DNA of 64,000 nucleotides from Antedon mediterranea. Taxonomy: Eukaryota > Echinodermata > Crinoidea > Comatulida > Antedonidae. The notes below the pieces were generated by a model. That model saw only the letters and a program-made list of their open reading frames with translations. It did no database searches and was not told the origin of the DNA. Location of the stretch: the NCBI RefSeq assembly GCF_964355755.1, contig NC_092673.1, positions 12,839,001 to 12,903,000 on the forward strand. Direction: 5' to 3'. Within the stretch, counting starts at the first letter, position 1; each line of letters begins with the position of its first letter. Positions 21,485-32,606 of the stretch are shown here, one piece after another. The position numbers and the translations under genes were made by a program.

Positions 21485-24400
21485 ATGGAGGATTCTGATT
21501 TCATTGGTCCATATTCAGCAGATCTAGGGATAACAGTATCAAAATTAAAAGAAGATAATTTTACACTTGATGGTGCAAAATTAACTAATGGTGCTGTATT
21601 AGAAATGCGGGACATGGTAATCAAATTAAAAAAACCTATGTCAGTTCTTTCCTGTTGGATAATTCATATTTTAAATCAGAATGTCTCACAAATAAATCCT
21701 AAGTCTATAATTTCGAAAGTTGATACTCTTAAGCTAACTAGGCAAGGTTTAAAGAAGAGCAAAGCTGCCAGTGTCCAACAAAGGCTAGCGACTTTCTTAT
21801 CTCAAGATTTTGTGATTCCTGCTCTTAAGAATCCAGTGAAGAAGGCTGTAAAAAGACGGATGGTTGATGCACCTATCATATCCTGCAAAGACTGTGAAAC
21901 CAAAGAATCTGTAAACAAACAACTAGTAGAGGAGATAAAGGAGCTTAAGAAGAACATTGGTAAGTTAGAGAAGACGCCAAAAATATTGGTTGTAAAGAGA
22001 AGTGGAGTCAAAAGGTTAAACCAAACAATCAGAAGGAAAAACATCGTTATTAAGTCATTGAAAAGCAAGGTTAAGAAAATGAAAAAAGAAGTTGCTCAGA
22101 AGAAACCTGAAGAACAAGTCTTGAGAGTAAAGTCAAAGCTTTTAAAAATCAAGAAACGGAACCGCAATCTGAATAAGAAATTGAAGAAGACCATCGAAAA
22201 GTTAGAGGTAAATCAAAAAAAAGGTAAAGATTTTACGGAAAGGCAACATGCAAAATTCATCAAACTGCAAGAAGAAAACCGTCTGTTAAATGAAGAAATT
22301 TCAGAGCTGAAATTAAATTGCAAAAGTGTAATTCAAACCAAAAAAGATGGGAAAACCTTCAATTGGAATGTTCGAGAAGCTATTTATTTCTGCTTAGAAC
22401 ATGAGGTACCAACCACCAATATTTCTGCTGTTTTGCGGTATGCGGTGGAAAAGCTAGCAAATGCGGAGATAGAAGTTTTGCCAGACTCTGTCACTTGTTT
22501 GCGGATGTTGCGTGAAATGCGTGAATTATCCAGAATTCAAGTGAGGTTTTAGAAATGGCAACAGACACCACCATAAAATATGACGGAACCACGAAAAAGA
22601 GAAATCATTTTCTGGAAGTACAAATTGCTGATCAATCGACAACATACACCACAGGGATATCGTTATTGCCATCAGGTACAGCTAATGCCAATGTTGAAGG
22701 AATTCTACAAACAGTACAAGATATAGGAGCTGCACGACAAGCGACTCATGGATCAAATTCATCACAATCAATCCTAGATTCAATTTCCAACTCTATGACA
22801 GACCGTTGCATTGTGAACAAAGTGGTCAATGCTAAGTTGAAGGAAGCAATGACAGAAGGCAACCGACAAATGAATGAATTCTTTTGTGCTATGCACCCAT
22901 TAGACACGTTTGCAAAATCAAATGATAAGGTAATTTCTAAGTGGGAAAAGGATAGCTTGCCAACAGAATCCAATCAGATGTCATTCCGAAGACGAAGTTT
23001 AAGCGGGGCACAAAGTTTTATTGGTGCTGTATGTAGGTTGTGCTATAATGACGGTTCTGGTCTACCATCTGAGATGTGTACCTTTCTGCGGAGTAAGAAT
23101 ATTCGTCTAACTAAGATTTTGTCTCCAGAGATCGGTAGCCGCTTCCACATATTATATCGTAATGCTGGAGCTGTTCGCTTACTAACTCCATATATTCAAG
23201 AGTTCTTTACGAAGGTATGGCCACCAACCAATGATCTGCATCGAGCAGTGTTGTCTGACAGCAAGATTCAGCAATACAGTACAGGCTGTTGAGCACTTGG
23301 ATTGATTGGCAAATACATTTCGGGTCCATGGATGTCCTTTGTTGAGAGAGACCAGCATATCCTTGAAATGAACATCCCTTTCATGCAGGCTGTAAATAAG
23401 CTGGAAGAGTGGAAGATTGATCCATCTCCTCTTGTAAATGGCACTGAATCAAAATCAATATTTGAAACAGTGCCTTTACATAAGGATGCGGTATTTGCTT
23501 GCCTGACAACATCACATAAAGATGATGTTCAAGTAAAGGATTTGTTGGTCCTTCTCATTGATGTCATCATAGACGTATGTAAAAGGCAACTTGAAGACCA
23601 ATTACCAGGCGGAAGTTTCTTCAGTCCATCGGAAGAACTAAAAGTTCAAGCAAAATCGTGTGTCAACAACAACATCAGTGGCGAAAGAATCTTTGGCCTC
23701 TTAGACCACTATATCAAAAGGGCTCCAAATGCTACTTTAAGCTATGCAGAGAGTAAGGTCACATACAAGACAAACATGACATCTGCATGGTTGAGCACTA
23801 AGTCAGAAGATGAGAAGGAGGGACTTCTTTCTACTGCTCGCATGCTGAGTATTCGTAGCAGGAAGATTGATGCCACACGACAACTGTCTGTGCTTAATGA
23901 AAAGAAGTTGCACCTACAGAAAAAGAAAGAAGAACTGGTTGAGAAAGATGATCGTAGGCTACTTAGGGAAAATCTACTTTGTGATCTAATGAAATATGGA
24001 GGATTGTGGCAAGATCCAAGCAAAATGGACAACCAACTGAGTGAGCTGTCATCAAAGAAACAACAAGTACTTGCTCTGAAGAACCAACTTAACATCCGAA
24101 GAAAAATTGTTGAACAGAAGGCAGATCCATCACTTTTTTGTTTCTCTTCAAAAGGTAAGCCACATTCGCTGGAAGAACTAAAAGGAAATTTACACATATT
24201 AATGCAAGCTAACATTTCTGAGGAAGATGAAATTACAAAAATAATCATTCAACCACAAGCATTGTTGGGAAGAAAAATAAACCATCTTTGGTCAGAATGT
24301 GATGAAGAAGAAACAGTTGATAGATGGTATGAAGGTACTGTTAGCAGTTTTGAAATGTCAACCAGAGAGTTCAAAGTCATATACCAAGACCCGATTAGCA

Positions 24401-24486
24401 AGAAGCAAATGGATGATGTCTATTTGGAATTAGATGAAATTGTGGCAGATATGAAGAGTGGCGACCTCTTAGTAGAATGGGATTAG
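21485..24486 (+). pseudogene. Transposase-like gene: coiled coil, DDE-like core, Tudor-like tail; one shift and one stop
   Basis: Three long ORFs in one orientation read as one protein of about 1,000 residues. Part 1 (21485-22552) is a Lys/Glu coiled coil, about residues 125-290, followed by VREAIYFCLEHEVPTTNISA and ending MRELSRIQV. Part 2 (22555-23292, frame changed) begins ATDTTIKYDGTTKKRNHFLE, then has SMTDRCIVNKVVN, FFCAMHPLDTFA and GSRFHILYRNAGAV, a layout like a DDE/RNase H transposase core. Part 3 (23302-24486) is in the frame of part 2 after a single TGA. It has NNNISGERIFGLLDHYIKRA, a second coiled coil, and a Tudor-like end with WYEGTVSSFE and FKVIYQDP. The start context AAAATGG is good. 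The long open frames mean the damage is recent. I cannot name the superfamily; a domesticated gene is possible. Confidence 0.6.
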
Positions 24487-24488
24487 TC

Positions 24489-25119
24489 GTGAGTGACATA
24501 TTTACTGTAACCACGACTTTCTTATGTTGAATTTTTTTTTATTTTATGCTAACAGTAACTACAGACTAATTTATATAGTCACAAAAACTAAACTTTTTAT
24601 ACTGTAATGTATAATTGGCACAGTATAGTATGATATTGATTTGTTTTGATTTGACTTAACTGTACTTGGTTGTACTGTACAGTATATCCATATAATATAA
24701 ATCCATGTTGTGTTGCTTTCAAATTTTGTTGTTTTTTTTGTTGTAATTCTGTATTCTGTACTGTAACAACTTTAACTTGTACCTTAAACTATTGATTTTT
24801 TAGTATTTTTCCAAGTTTCTGTTAAAATTATGATAAGTACCAGTCATACATGTTATTTTTGTCAACTTGTTTCTGTTCAAATTTGATGAACATGTTGTTA
24901 TTGTTTTGAGCAATACTATATAGTGCAAAATTAGCATGTTGTTTACAGTAGTTGCAATTTTAATATTATAAAGCAATCATGACAACTAATTAAACAAATT
25001 TAAAATTTTGTATTGTAGCCTACCATATTCAAAATGATTGTTTTTCATTCTATTCTTTTTACGTTGTATATATAATATAATATTGCTAAAATTCTTTTTT
25101 TTTTCCTTTTTTTAAATAG
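24489..25119 (+). other. Probable 3' UTR intron of the transposase-like gene
   Basis: A consensus donor TC|GTGAGT lies two bases after the stop codon. A long pyrimidine tract ending TTTTTTTAAATAG forms a good acceptor at 25119. There is no ORF inside. If used, it brings the histone-type stem-loops to about 109 nt after the stop. Confidence 0.45.
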
Positions 25120-25210
25120 GATGGATCTGGTCGTTTCTGAAGAACACTGTTGACAATGTTGAAAAAAAAAAACTGGAAAAAAAAACCTGAAAAAAAAAAC
25201 CTGAAAAAAA

Positions 25211-25280
25211 AAACTCAAACCAAACGGCTCTTTTCAGAGCCACCCAAACTCAAACCAAACGGCTCTTTTCAGAGCCACCC
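25211..25280 (+). terminator. Two tandem histone-type 3' stem-loops
   Basis: A 35-bp unit is exactly repeated (25211-25245, 25246-25280). Each contains GGCTCTTTTCAGAGCC (25226-25241 and 25261-25276): a six-base stem, four-base loop TTTC, A-rich 5' flank CAAAC and ACCCA 3' flank. This is the metazoan replication-dependent histone mRNA 3' signal bound by SLBP. A purine-rich CATAAGAGA (25288-25296) follows at the distance expected of a U7-pairing downstream element. No histone gene is nearby. Confidence 0.85.
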
Positions 25281-25613
25281 AGTGTTCATAAGAGATTTTT
25301 TAGCCTGTAAAAAAAAATAATTTTATATAAAATTTATTATTTAAACTTCATTGTAGTGAGTTAATTTCCGAATTATCACATATATTGTTTTAGGCTGACA
25401 TTAGAATTATAATCATACATAGATAGATACAATGTACCCCTTTGACCTCTAACTAAAATAGCTATATACCATAAGCAGAGTCCATGATACTATGTTGTTA
25501 CTTTGGGAGTACGGAACCTGAACTTTTGTTATAGTGATTAGGTTCACTTTTAGGTTCCTGCCTACTCCCTTAGTTTCTGTGTTTTGTTTGTTTGTAACTG
25601 GTTTTTGGCAATA

Positions 25614-25647
<34 letters not shown>

Positions 25648-28555
25648 TCTTAATATTATAAAGATAAATTGCCTATATATTTTCAAACAATTTTTTTACC
25701 GGTAATTACCTATTACCATTTAATACAAAATGACCTTTGACCTCATGTGACCTTTGACCTCATATATGATGACACTTGACCTCTGCGTTGCGCATTGTTG
25801 TACTTTATTATTTGATTTCATAAAGTGTATCAAGATTTTTTAAAAAATACCAGATTTATTATAACTCCTTTTTTGTATGTTCCAATATAGCATATCTCTA
25901 ATATAGAAATGCACAAGAGACACAATAAATATGTATTAATTAGGGATTAGGCCAAGTTGAGCCGCCGACAAGTTGAGCCGCCGCCAGAAAAACGTTATTT
26001 TCTATGGAACGCCAAATGCTAACTTTCGCCGGTGCTCGTTCTATTTATATTAGGGATAACGATGTACATTCAAAAGTTTATATATCATGGTTTTTAGTAT
26101 ATATATTATTAAATATTATAATTAAAGAAATAATTATGAAAATCTGGCTTGTAGATTCCAAAATATAAAAAAACATCACCGAACAAAGTGATCGTTTTTA
26201 GCCAAAAATGACGTAAACATGTTGCCCCTCAGTCGGCAGTTGTATGAACTAGGCCTACTCCATTTTTCAGTTAAATAATTACATAAAATCACGTTTTTTA
26301 GTAAAATATTTTGTGTATTAACATTGTAAAATTCAATAAAATATGATATTAAAAGATTAGTATATAAAAAATAATATTTATTTAACCTCATTCGAAGAAT
26401 GTTAATACCCTATTAATTAGTCCTGAGAGACAACGTGACTTTAGGTGGTAGGCCTACACGTGAGAACAATTATGAATGAGTGCACTGAATTTTTTCCTCG
26501 AAAGATTAAAAACAATTAAATATTACTACTTTCCTTTGCTGTGTTGTTAATTGTAATATGTAATTATATATTATTTATTTTCATGACACAATAAACCAAG
26601 ACCATGAACTTATGTACTAGGACACCATCCTAATCACTACACGAAATGTCGTAAAAGACGCATGCACTGGGCGTTTCATAGAAATCACCGGCGGCTATGG
26701 ATCGGATTACACAATAAGATAACACTCAATTAATACGATATCTTTGGCGATAACAGTCCGATTTTCTTGATTTTTTTTTTAAATGCTTCTTTTACCCCCC
26801 CCCCCCCTCTACTTCAAATTATTAATGTTGGAGAGTACATATTAATTTGAAATTTTTTTGTCTTTACCTATTAAAGACCCTTTAGGTGACCTAGCCTTGC
26901 GTGATACAGACCACGCAAACCTAATTTGGCAATTTCACTTAATTTGGCGTTATAGGCCCTAGGCCTAGCCTAGCTTGGAGGGCCTGGCCTATCCTCCTCC
27001 TAGCTATAGGAGGGTAGGCTAGCCTATGTCTAGGCCCTAGGCCATCCTATTTCTAGCTAGGCCTAGCTAGTAGTATTAGTATTTTTAGGCCTAGCCTATA
27101 TAAAATCACTTACCTTCTGATACTAGGCCTAGGCCTAGGCCTACAGTAGTCTTAGTAGTTCACTTCACAGTGCGCTTGACTTGCGTTATCCAATCCCATC
27201 AGACATGGGTCCATGGTGGATAAGAGGGGGTTTTTTTCACATCCATTCTTTTTTTCTTCGTCTCAATCTCATCATGGAGGTATAATTGTCTCATTCATCA
27301 ACTTCTTCCTTGAGAGAGCGCTCAGCTCAGGCGGGGTGGGGGGGGGGGAGCATGCAGGATGCATGTAGAGAGACCACCAGAGGCAGCAGCACACACACGA
27401 CACAGCACGCGCGAAAAGTCCGTCAAATAACTGTGTTCTGATTGATTGATTTAATTGGTTGAATTAATCAGTAGAGCAGCAGCAATTAATTTTAATTTTT
27501 ATTTGGAAACACTGCGACATTTATTATACACGGAATAACCTAACTATATAATGTGTATTTGACATTTTTAGTATTTATTTATTTAGTTGACTTACTATAT
27601 GCAAATGCTTGTAAATTACTACCTTACACGAAATCTGGATAGCCAGAAATTGTTCATAACTTTATTCGTCCACAATATTATAAAAACTAAATTTTATCCT
27701 TAAGAACATCAATATCAAGTCATAATCATATCATCAACAAGGTTATGGTTGTATGCATTCACTCTAAAGAAAAAGAAGATATAAAACATACAGGCCCGTA
27801 GCCAGGGGGGTTTTTTGGGGTTCGGGCGATTTTTATTTTTTTCCTGGAAATATTTTTCATTAAACCAAAGAATTTCACTGTGTAAATTTGAATAAAAATG
27901 GTGCTGAGTTAAATTGGTACGTGTACGTAGGCCTACCGTATAATTTCGGTGTATAAGACGCACTTTTGACACGCAAATTTGACCTCTAAATGTTACCCTA
28001 ATTAATTTAATTACCTACTAATACTTAAATTAATTAAAAATAGTGTACTACTCTGCAATGTAAGCCTAGCTAGTTACTCACTCCTGTCTAACCACAGCGG
28101 GTAACAAGTTTATTGAATTTTTAGTTAAGGTAAATTGTCATCCTCGACTGTATTAATTAATATTACAGTACGCATTAGATATTCTACCCAGGACTAGTAA
28201 TACACTCTGAACTCGCGGGTGTGTATTCTAGCAGCAGCATGCAGCATCACAGCGCAACACATTTATGGAAGAGTCCATTAATTACGGTGGTGTCACATTT
28301 TAATTACACAATAACTATTTCCCTTGATCACGGTGGTTTATTTTTATTACATCTCTATGTCAATAATCACATAATTTTATAATCATGTAGGCAATAGTTC
28401 GTATGTCAAGCGATATCTAAAAGAGTGTGTTGTTATTGTGTTAAGTAGCTTCCCCTAATCTCATAGTGTATATGGCCAACAGTGCTGGCCACCAGGCAAG
28501 GAGCACATGGTTAGTGCTCTCCTCTCCTCATATTGCTGTAATGCATGCATGGAAA
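25281..28555. other. Long non-coding stretch with simple repeats and transposon-end remnants
   Basis: No gene recognised. Contents: an (AAT)n microsatellite at 25614-25645; a DR1 pair (separate entry); a tandem AAGTTGAGCCGCCG (25952-25988); a C-run at 26796-26807; a dense TAGGCCTA cluster at 26940-27145; a short G-run at 27337-27349; a fragment like a MITE end at 27792-27830 (GGCCCGTAGCCAGG); and another near 27940-27970 (CCGTATAATTTCGGTGTATA). Confidence 0.5.
25731..25760. promoter_or_regulatory. Two perfect DR1 nuclear-receptor-type sites
   Basis: TGACCTTTGACCT occurs at 25731-25743 and again at 25748-25760. Each is the exact complement of AGGTCA-A-AGGTCA, the RXR/HNF4/PPAR DR1 consensus. 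A diverged half-site (TTGACCTC) follows at 25776. No promoter is close, so function is unproven. Confidence 0.45.
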
Positions 28556-30375
28556 CATAGTTGCCATTTCTGGCATTATTATGCTTTTTGGCATTATTTA
28601 GAGGCCCACGGCATCTGGCATAATGCCGCGGCATTATTTAGCCGTTTTTAGCATAATCTGGCATAATTTTGTGTTTTTTGAACAACCAATAATAATAATA
28701 ATAATAATATACCACAGAACAAAAATAAAATATTTTGTTTAATCATGCAATTTAATACATATCACCTTACACAATATCATATCGTACAAAACAGATCTGT
28801 TCGGGTTTTCCGTACAATAGTTCTTCCATCCTTTTGTTTCGGACTTAAATAGACTCTTCGGATAGGAAGGCTGCTCGAAAACTACCGTGTGTGCGATATA
28901 GGCAGCACAACAAATCCGGAAGAGGCTAGCTATTGGCTAGTCTGGGTTCCAGACGGAGTTTTGTCTTAATATTAGTTAAAAGATAAATATTTTGGCACAT
29001 ATGGCGTTTCATACGTATACTACTTGATTTTGGATACAAAACAAACAAATAAATAAAAAAAAAAGATAATACAGACTTGGGGCAAGTCTAGCTATTGGCC
29101 AATTATGTTGCTCTATTTCAGAGACCATGCAGGTTATTGGATCCCCAGATATAGAGACAATTGAACGAAAACATTATGAAAGGGGTTTTGTTGTTTCAGT
29201 TCATAATTATAAGTGGCCGCACCCCTACCCCAACCCTTGAAATGGCAATTTGCAGTAACTATTAGAAGCTCTAATTTTAAAAAGAATTTCTTCAAGCAGA
29301 ATTTTTTTTCCATATTTCAAATTATGTTCCATTTGCATCGTCGTAGCAACCCTATTTTTCCAAATGTTCTTCACCTCTCAGCCCCAGTAGTGACCATGTG
29401 GGCGAGGTAATTTTTATTTAAAATTAAGTGCCATTTCCGCCCATCGAGCAGCTCTATTTTTCCATTTTTTTTTTACCTCAGCCCCAACCATGGTGGGGCT
29501 GAGGTCATGGAGACACTTAATATATTTTTATTTCCTATTTTAAATTATAATTGCCATTTTCAAAACTATGATGGGCTAAGATCCTGGAGGTACTAATAAA
29601 TATATTTTTATTTCATATTTGAAATTAAGTGCCATTTCCGCCCATTGAGCAGCTCTATTTTCCCAAATTGTCTTACCTCAGCACTAGCCATGGTGGAGCT
29701 GAGGTCCTGGAGACACTTAATATATATTTTGATTTCCTATTTTCAATGATAATTGCCATTTTCGAACTATGGTGGGCTAAGATCCTGGAGACACTAATAA
29801 ATATATTATTATTTCATATTTTAAATTAAGTGGCATTTCCGGCCATCAGCATTTTTCAAAATTTTCTTATCAACCATGGTGGGGCTGATCGTCCTGGAGA
29901 CACTTAATATATATATTTATTTCCTATTTTAAATTATAATTGCAATTTTCTAATTATGGTGGGCTAAGATCCTTTCATATTTGAAATTAAGTGCAAAGGT
30001 CGAGCAGCTCTCATATTTCAGCTCAAAAATTCTAAATTTCCATGGCTGTAACAGGTTTTTTTTGGAGGGTGGGGGGGGGGGGAGAAGGGTTCGTGGGTTC
30101 GTGTTTGTGTCATTTGCAATTACCATTTCACCCCAGATATTTTTAGAATTATTAGTTATTACTCACAAAACTAAAAATACAATTTTTGAACGACATAGGG
30201 ATACAATTTAGGCCCTATTTTGTGTCAGTTGGGGTTTTACAAACGTTTATTAGACATACAACCGTTGGTGGCGCTGTTTAGGGCCACATTTTGGGGATCT
30301 GGCATTATTTTTCCCAATCTGGCATTATTTGAGACAGGATACGGCATAATTTAAATTTTATCGCTGGCAACGCTG
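28556..30375. mobile_element. Non-autonomous hAT-type element with 8-bp target duplication
   Basis: CATGGAAA lies at 28548-28555 and again at 30376-30383. Between them the ends are CATAGTTGCCA and, inverted, CAGCGTTGCCA, with GGCATTATT/AATAATGCC repeats continuing inward at both sides. Eight-base duplications and CAGNGTTGCCA ends are typical of hAT elements. The interior has no transposase, only short repeats. Confidence 0.75.
29425..29990. repeat. Tandem repeat of about 190 bp inside the hAT element
   Basis: Three diverged units each run through AAATTAAGTGCCATTTCCG, CATGGTGGGGCTGAGG, CCTGGAGACACTTAATATAT, ATTGCCATTTTC and GGTGGGCTAAGATCCTGGAG. A related, isolated stretch lies at 32085-32300 (TTCTTAGCTCAGCCCCAAC). 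Confidence 0.7.
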
Positions 30376-30688
30376 CATGGAAATAGGAAATATTTTCATA
30401 TAGGCCTACCCAACATGATATTCCTGGTTCATTATCAGCCCAAAAAACTGAACATCATTTGGATTGATTTTATAATGGTCATACACACAATAAGAAGGTA
30501 TATATTTAAATAATATGAAATTAAAGTTACTTAAATAGACATAGGCTAGCCCTACCCACACAGTGCATCGTAACTGAAACAATATGGGGATTTCCCTTTT
30601 CATTGAACGTTCATTTGAAGTAGAGACTGATTACGATGTGATAAAGGCAATCAAACAAAATTATATCATTTGATTCTAATAAATATGT

Positions 30689-30710
30689 CCCCCCCCCCCC
30701 CCCCCCCCCC
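30689..30710. repeat. Homopolymer C run (22 bases)
   Basis: An uninterrupted run of C directly before the first tandem unit. Its length is uncertain in any sequencing technology, and it may mark a join. Confidence 0.9.
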
Positions 30711-31710
30711 GTCGGGGAACACGGGTACTTTTTGTCGGGGAATATAATATACAGTAAAAAACGTTCGCGTTCACTTCATATAGCTTCATCGCCTAGAAAA
30801 CCACGACGTTCCATTGACCGTGAGAGTACGTCAGAGGGCTAAGACTGTGAGAGTACGTCAAAGGGCTATTATGCACTTTTATGCATTCATTATTGCCAGA
30901 GAGCTAACTACTAAACAATAGCTAGTACTCACTTGTTTGGCGGTATCCCTTTGTACGAATCGTTCACCATTGGGTCGAGACGCGTGATATCATGTTCCAT
31001 CCAGGGACCAAAATGTGTAATGTAGTTATTTTCCCGGCGAAGTTTACCGACGGTTACCGAAGGGAACACGGGTACTTTTTGTCGGGGAATATAATATACA
31101 GTAAACAACGTTCGAGTTCACTTGGTAGCTTCAGCGCCTAGAAAACCGCGACGTTTCATTGACCGTGAGAGTACGTCAGAGTGCTATTATGCAATGTATA
31201 TGCATTCATTATTGCCAGCGATCTAACTTACTACTAAACATTAGCTAGGTACGCACTTGTCTGGCGGTATCCCTTTGTACGAATCGTTCAACGTTGGGTC
31301 GAGACGCGTGATATCAAGTTCCATCCAGGGACCAAAATGTGTAATGTAGTTATTTTCCAGGCGAAGTTTACCGACGGTTACCGAAGTGAACACGGGTACT
31401 TTTTGTCGGGGAATATAATATACAGTAAAAAGCGTTCGCGTTCACTTCGTAGCTTCAGCGCCTAGAAAACCGCGACGTTTCATTGACCGTGAGAGTACGT
31501 CAGAGTGATATTATGCAATGTATATGCATTCATTATTGCCAGCGATCTAACTTACTACTACTAAACAATAGCTAGGTACGCACTTGTCTGGCGGTATCCC
31601 TTTGTACGAATCGTTCAACGTTGGGTTGAGACGCGTGATATCAAGTTCCATCCAGGGACCAAAATGTGTAATGTAGTTATTTTCCAGGCGAAGTTTACCG
31701 ACGGTTACGT
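30711..31710 (-). repeat. Three tandem copies (347, 324 and about 325 bp) of an exon-like module
   Basis: Units start near 30715, 31062 and 31386. On the - strand each carries an open segment. The two upstream copies read VGKLRLENNYITHFGPWMEL and then DITRL.PTLNDSYKGIPPDK. The lowest-coordinate copy has five replacements (RRENN, MEHD, DPMVN, PPNK). Each open segment ends at a donor, GTGAGT in unit 1 and GTGCGT in units 2 and 3. The unit at 31386-31710 also extends 5' to an acceptor-like TTTTTGCGGTAG. I do not recognise the protein family. The pattern is that of a tandemly copied internal exon whose gene is otherwise absent, so these are probably pseudo-exons. Confidence 0.55.
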
Positions 31711-32433
31711 CGTGTACTGTGTCGACGTACGCCACACTACCGCAAAAACGAATTATGTTAATTGTTCGTAAGTTGACCAATTTTTTAATTTACAAGTAAC
31801 CTTCTGTACCGTGGGGCACCTAAAATAAATATTTCATCCATTACTAAACAAAAAAACATGCCATTTTCGCTTAGCCAACATCTTATTATAGCTAAGTTAT
31901 TAAAGTTTCAATGTCCTGTATGTCATGAATTTCTCACTACTCGGAAGTCCAGATGGACGCACGCATACACTTGGGAGGAATAAACTTATTTCCCCTACTG
32001 AAAAAGGTCTACGCTTGCGTTTTTAAAGTCTCTAGGCCTGATGTTTCCAAAGTATAAAATGCAATTATTTGAAGACCTGCAGCTCTAGTCTTAAACATTT
32101 TCTTAGCTCAGCCCCAACAATAAAGCTGGTCATATTTCGAAGTACAAGAAGTGCATTTTCCTGGACCTAACATCTCTATTTTTCAAACATTTCTTAGCTC
32201 AGTCACAACCATGATAGGGACTTATATATTTTGTTTCATGTTTTGAAGTATAAAAAGTCAAATTTCCGGGACCTCCAACTCTATTTTTCTAAATTTTCTT
32301 TGAACTTTAATTTTTTAAATTGAAAAATATGGATTGAAACAGTCATCGCGCATCGTTTTTTTGCACGCAGTATTTTATTTATGCATTATAAAAAATGGAA
32401 AAAGTGGCTACCCTAAATCTGATTAAAATGACC
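31711..32433. other. Non-coding; remnant of the 29-kb repeat
   Basis: No gene. 32085-32300 resembles the tandem unit of the hAT element described above. Confidence 0.4.
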
Positions 32434-32606
32434 TCAAATGACGCTAGAACGCGTTGCTTCCGGGGGATTCGCCACCTGGACTCCCACCGGGGGCCCTTGG
32501 CGGCCCCCTGGCCCCCAGCCTAGTGTTGCTCGCTTCGCTCGCATAGCCCCATCGTCGGGGAATGTAGCTCCCGCGTCGGGAAGATCCTGGCGCCACCACT
32601 GCATAG
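32434..32606. repeat. GC-rich repeat fragment at the LINE 5' boundary
   Basis: A sharply GC-rich block (CCGGGGGCCCTTGGCGGCCC, GCTCGCTTCGCTCGC) in an AT-rich setting, ending GGCGCCACCACTGCATAG. It looks like the end of another element into which the LINE inserted. A similar GAGCGAAGCGAGC motif ends the 61.99-kb insertion. Confidence 0.45.

Noticed and set aside
23290-23292. TGA as a selenocysteine codon
   Set aside because: No selenoprotein context or Cys-equivalent position is apparent, and a nearby frameshift already marks decay.
25211-25280. Presence of a histone gene
   Set aside because: No histone ORF lies on either strand near the stem-loops; the upstream ORF is transposase-like.
30711-31710. 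CRISPR-like or satellite array
   Set aside because: Three units of 324-347 bp with coding-like content and no short spacers; not a CRISPR, and too few copies for a satellite.
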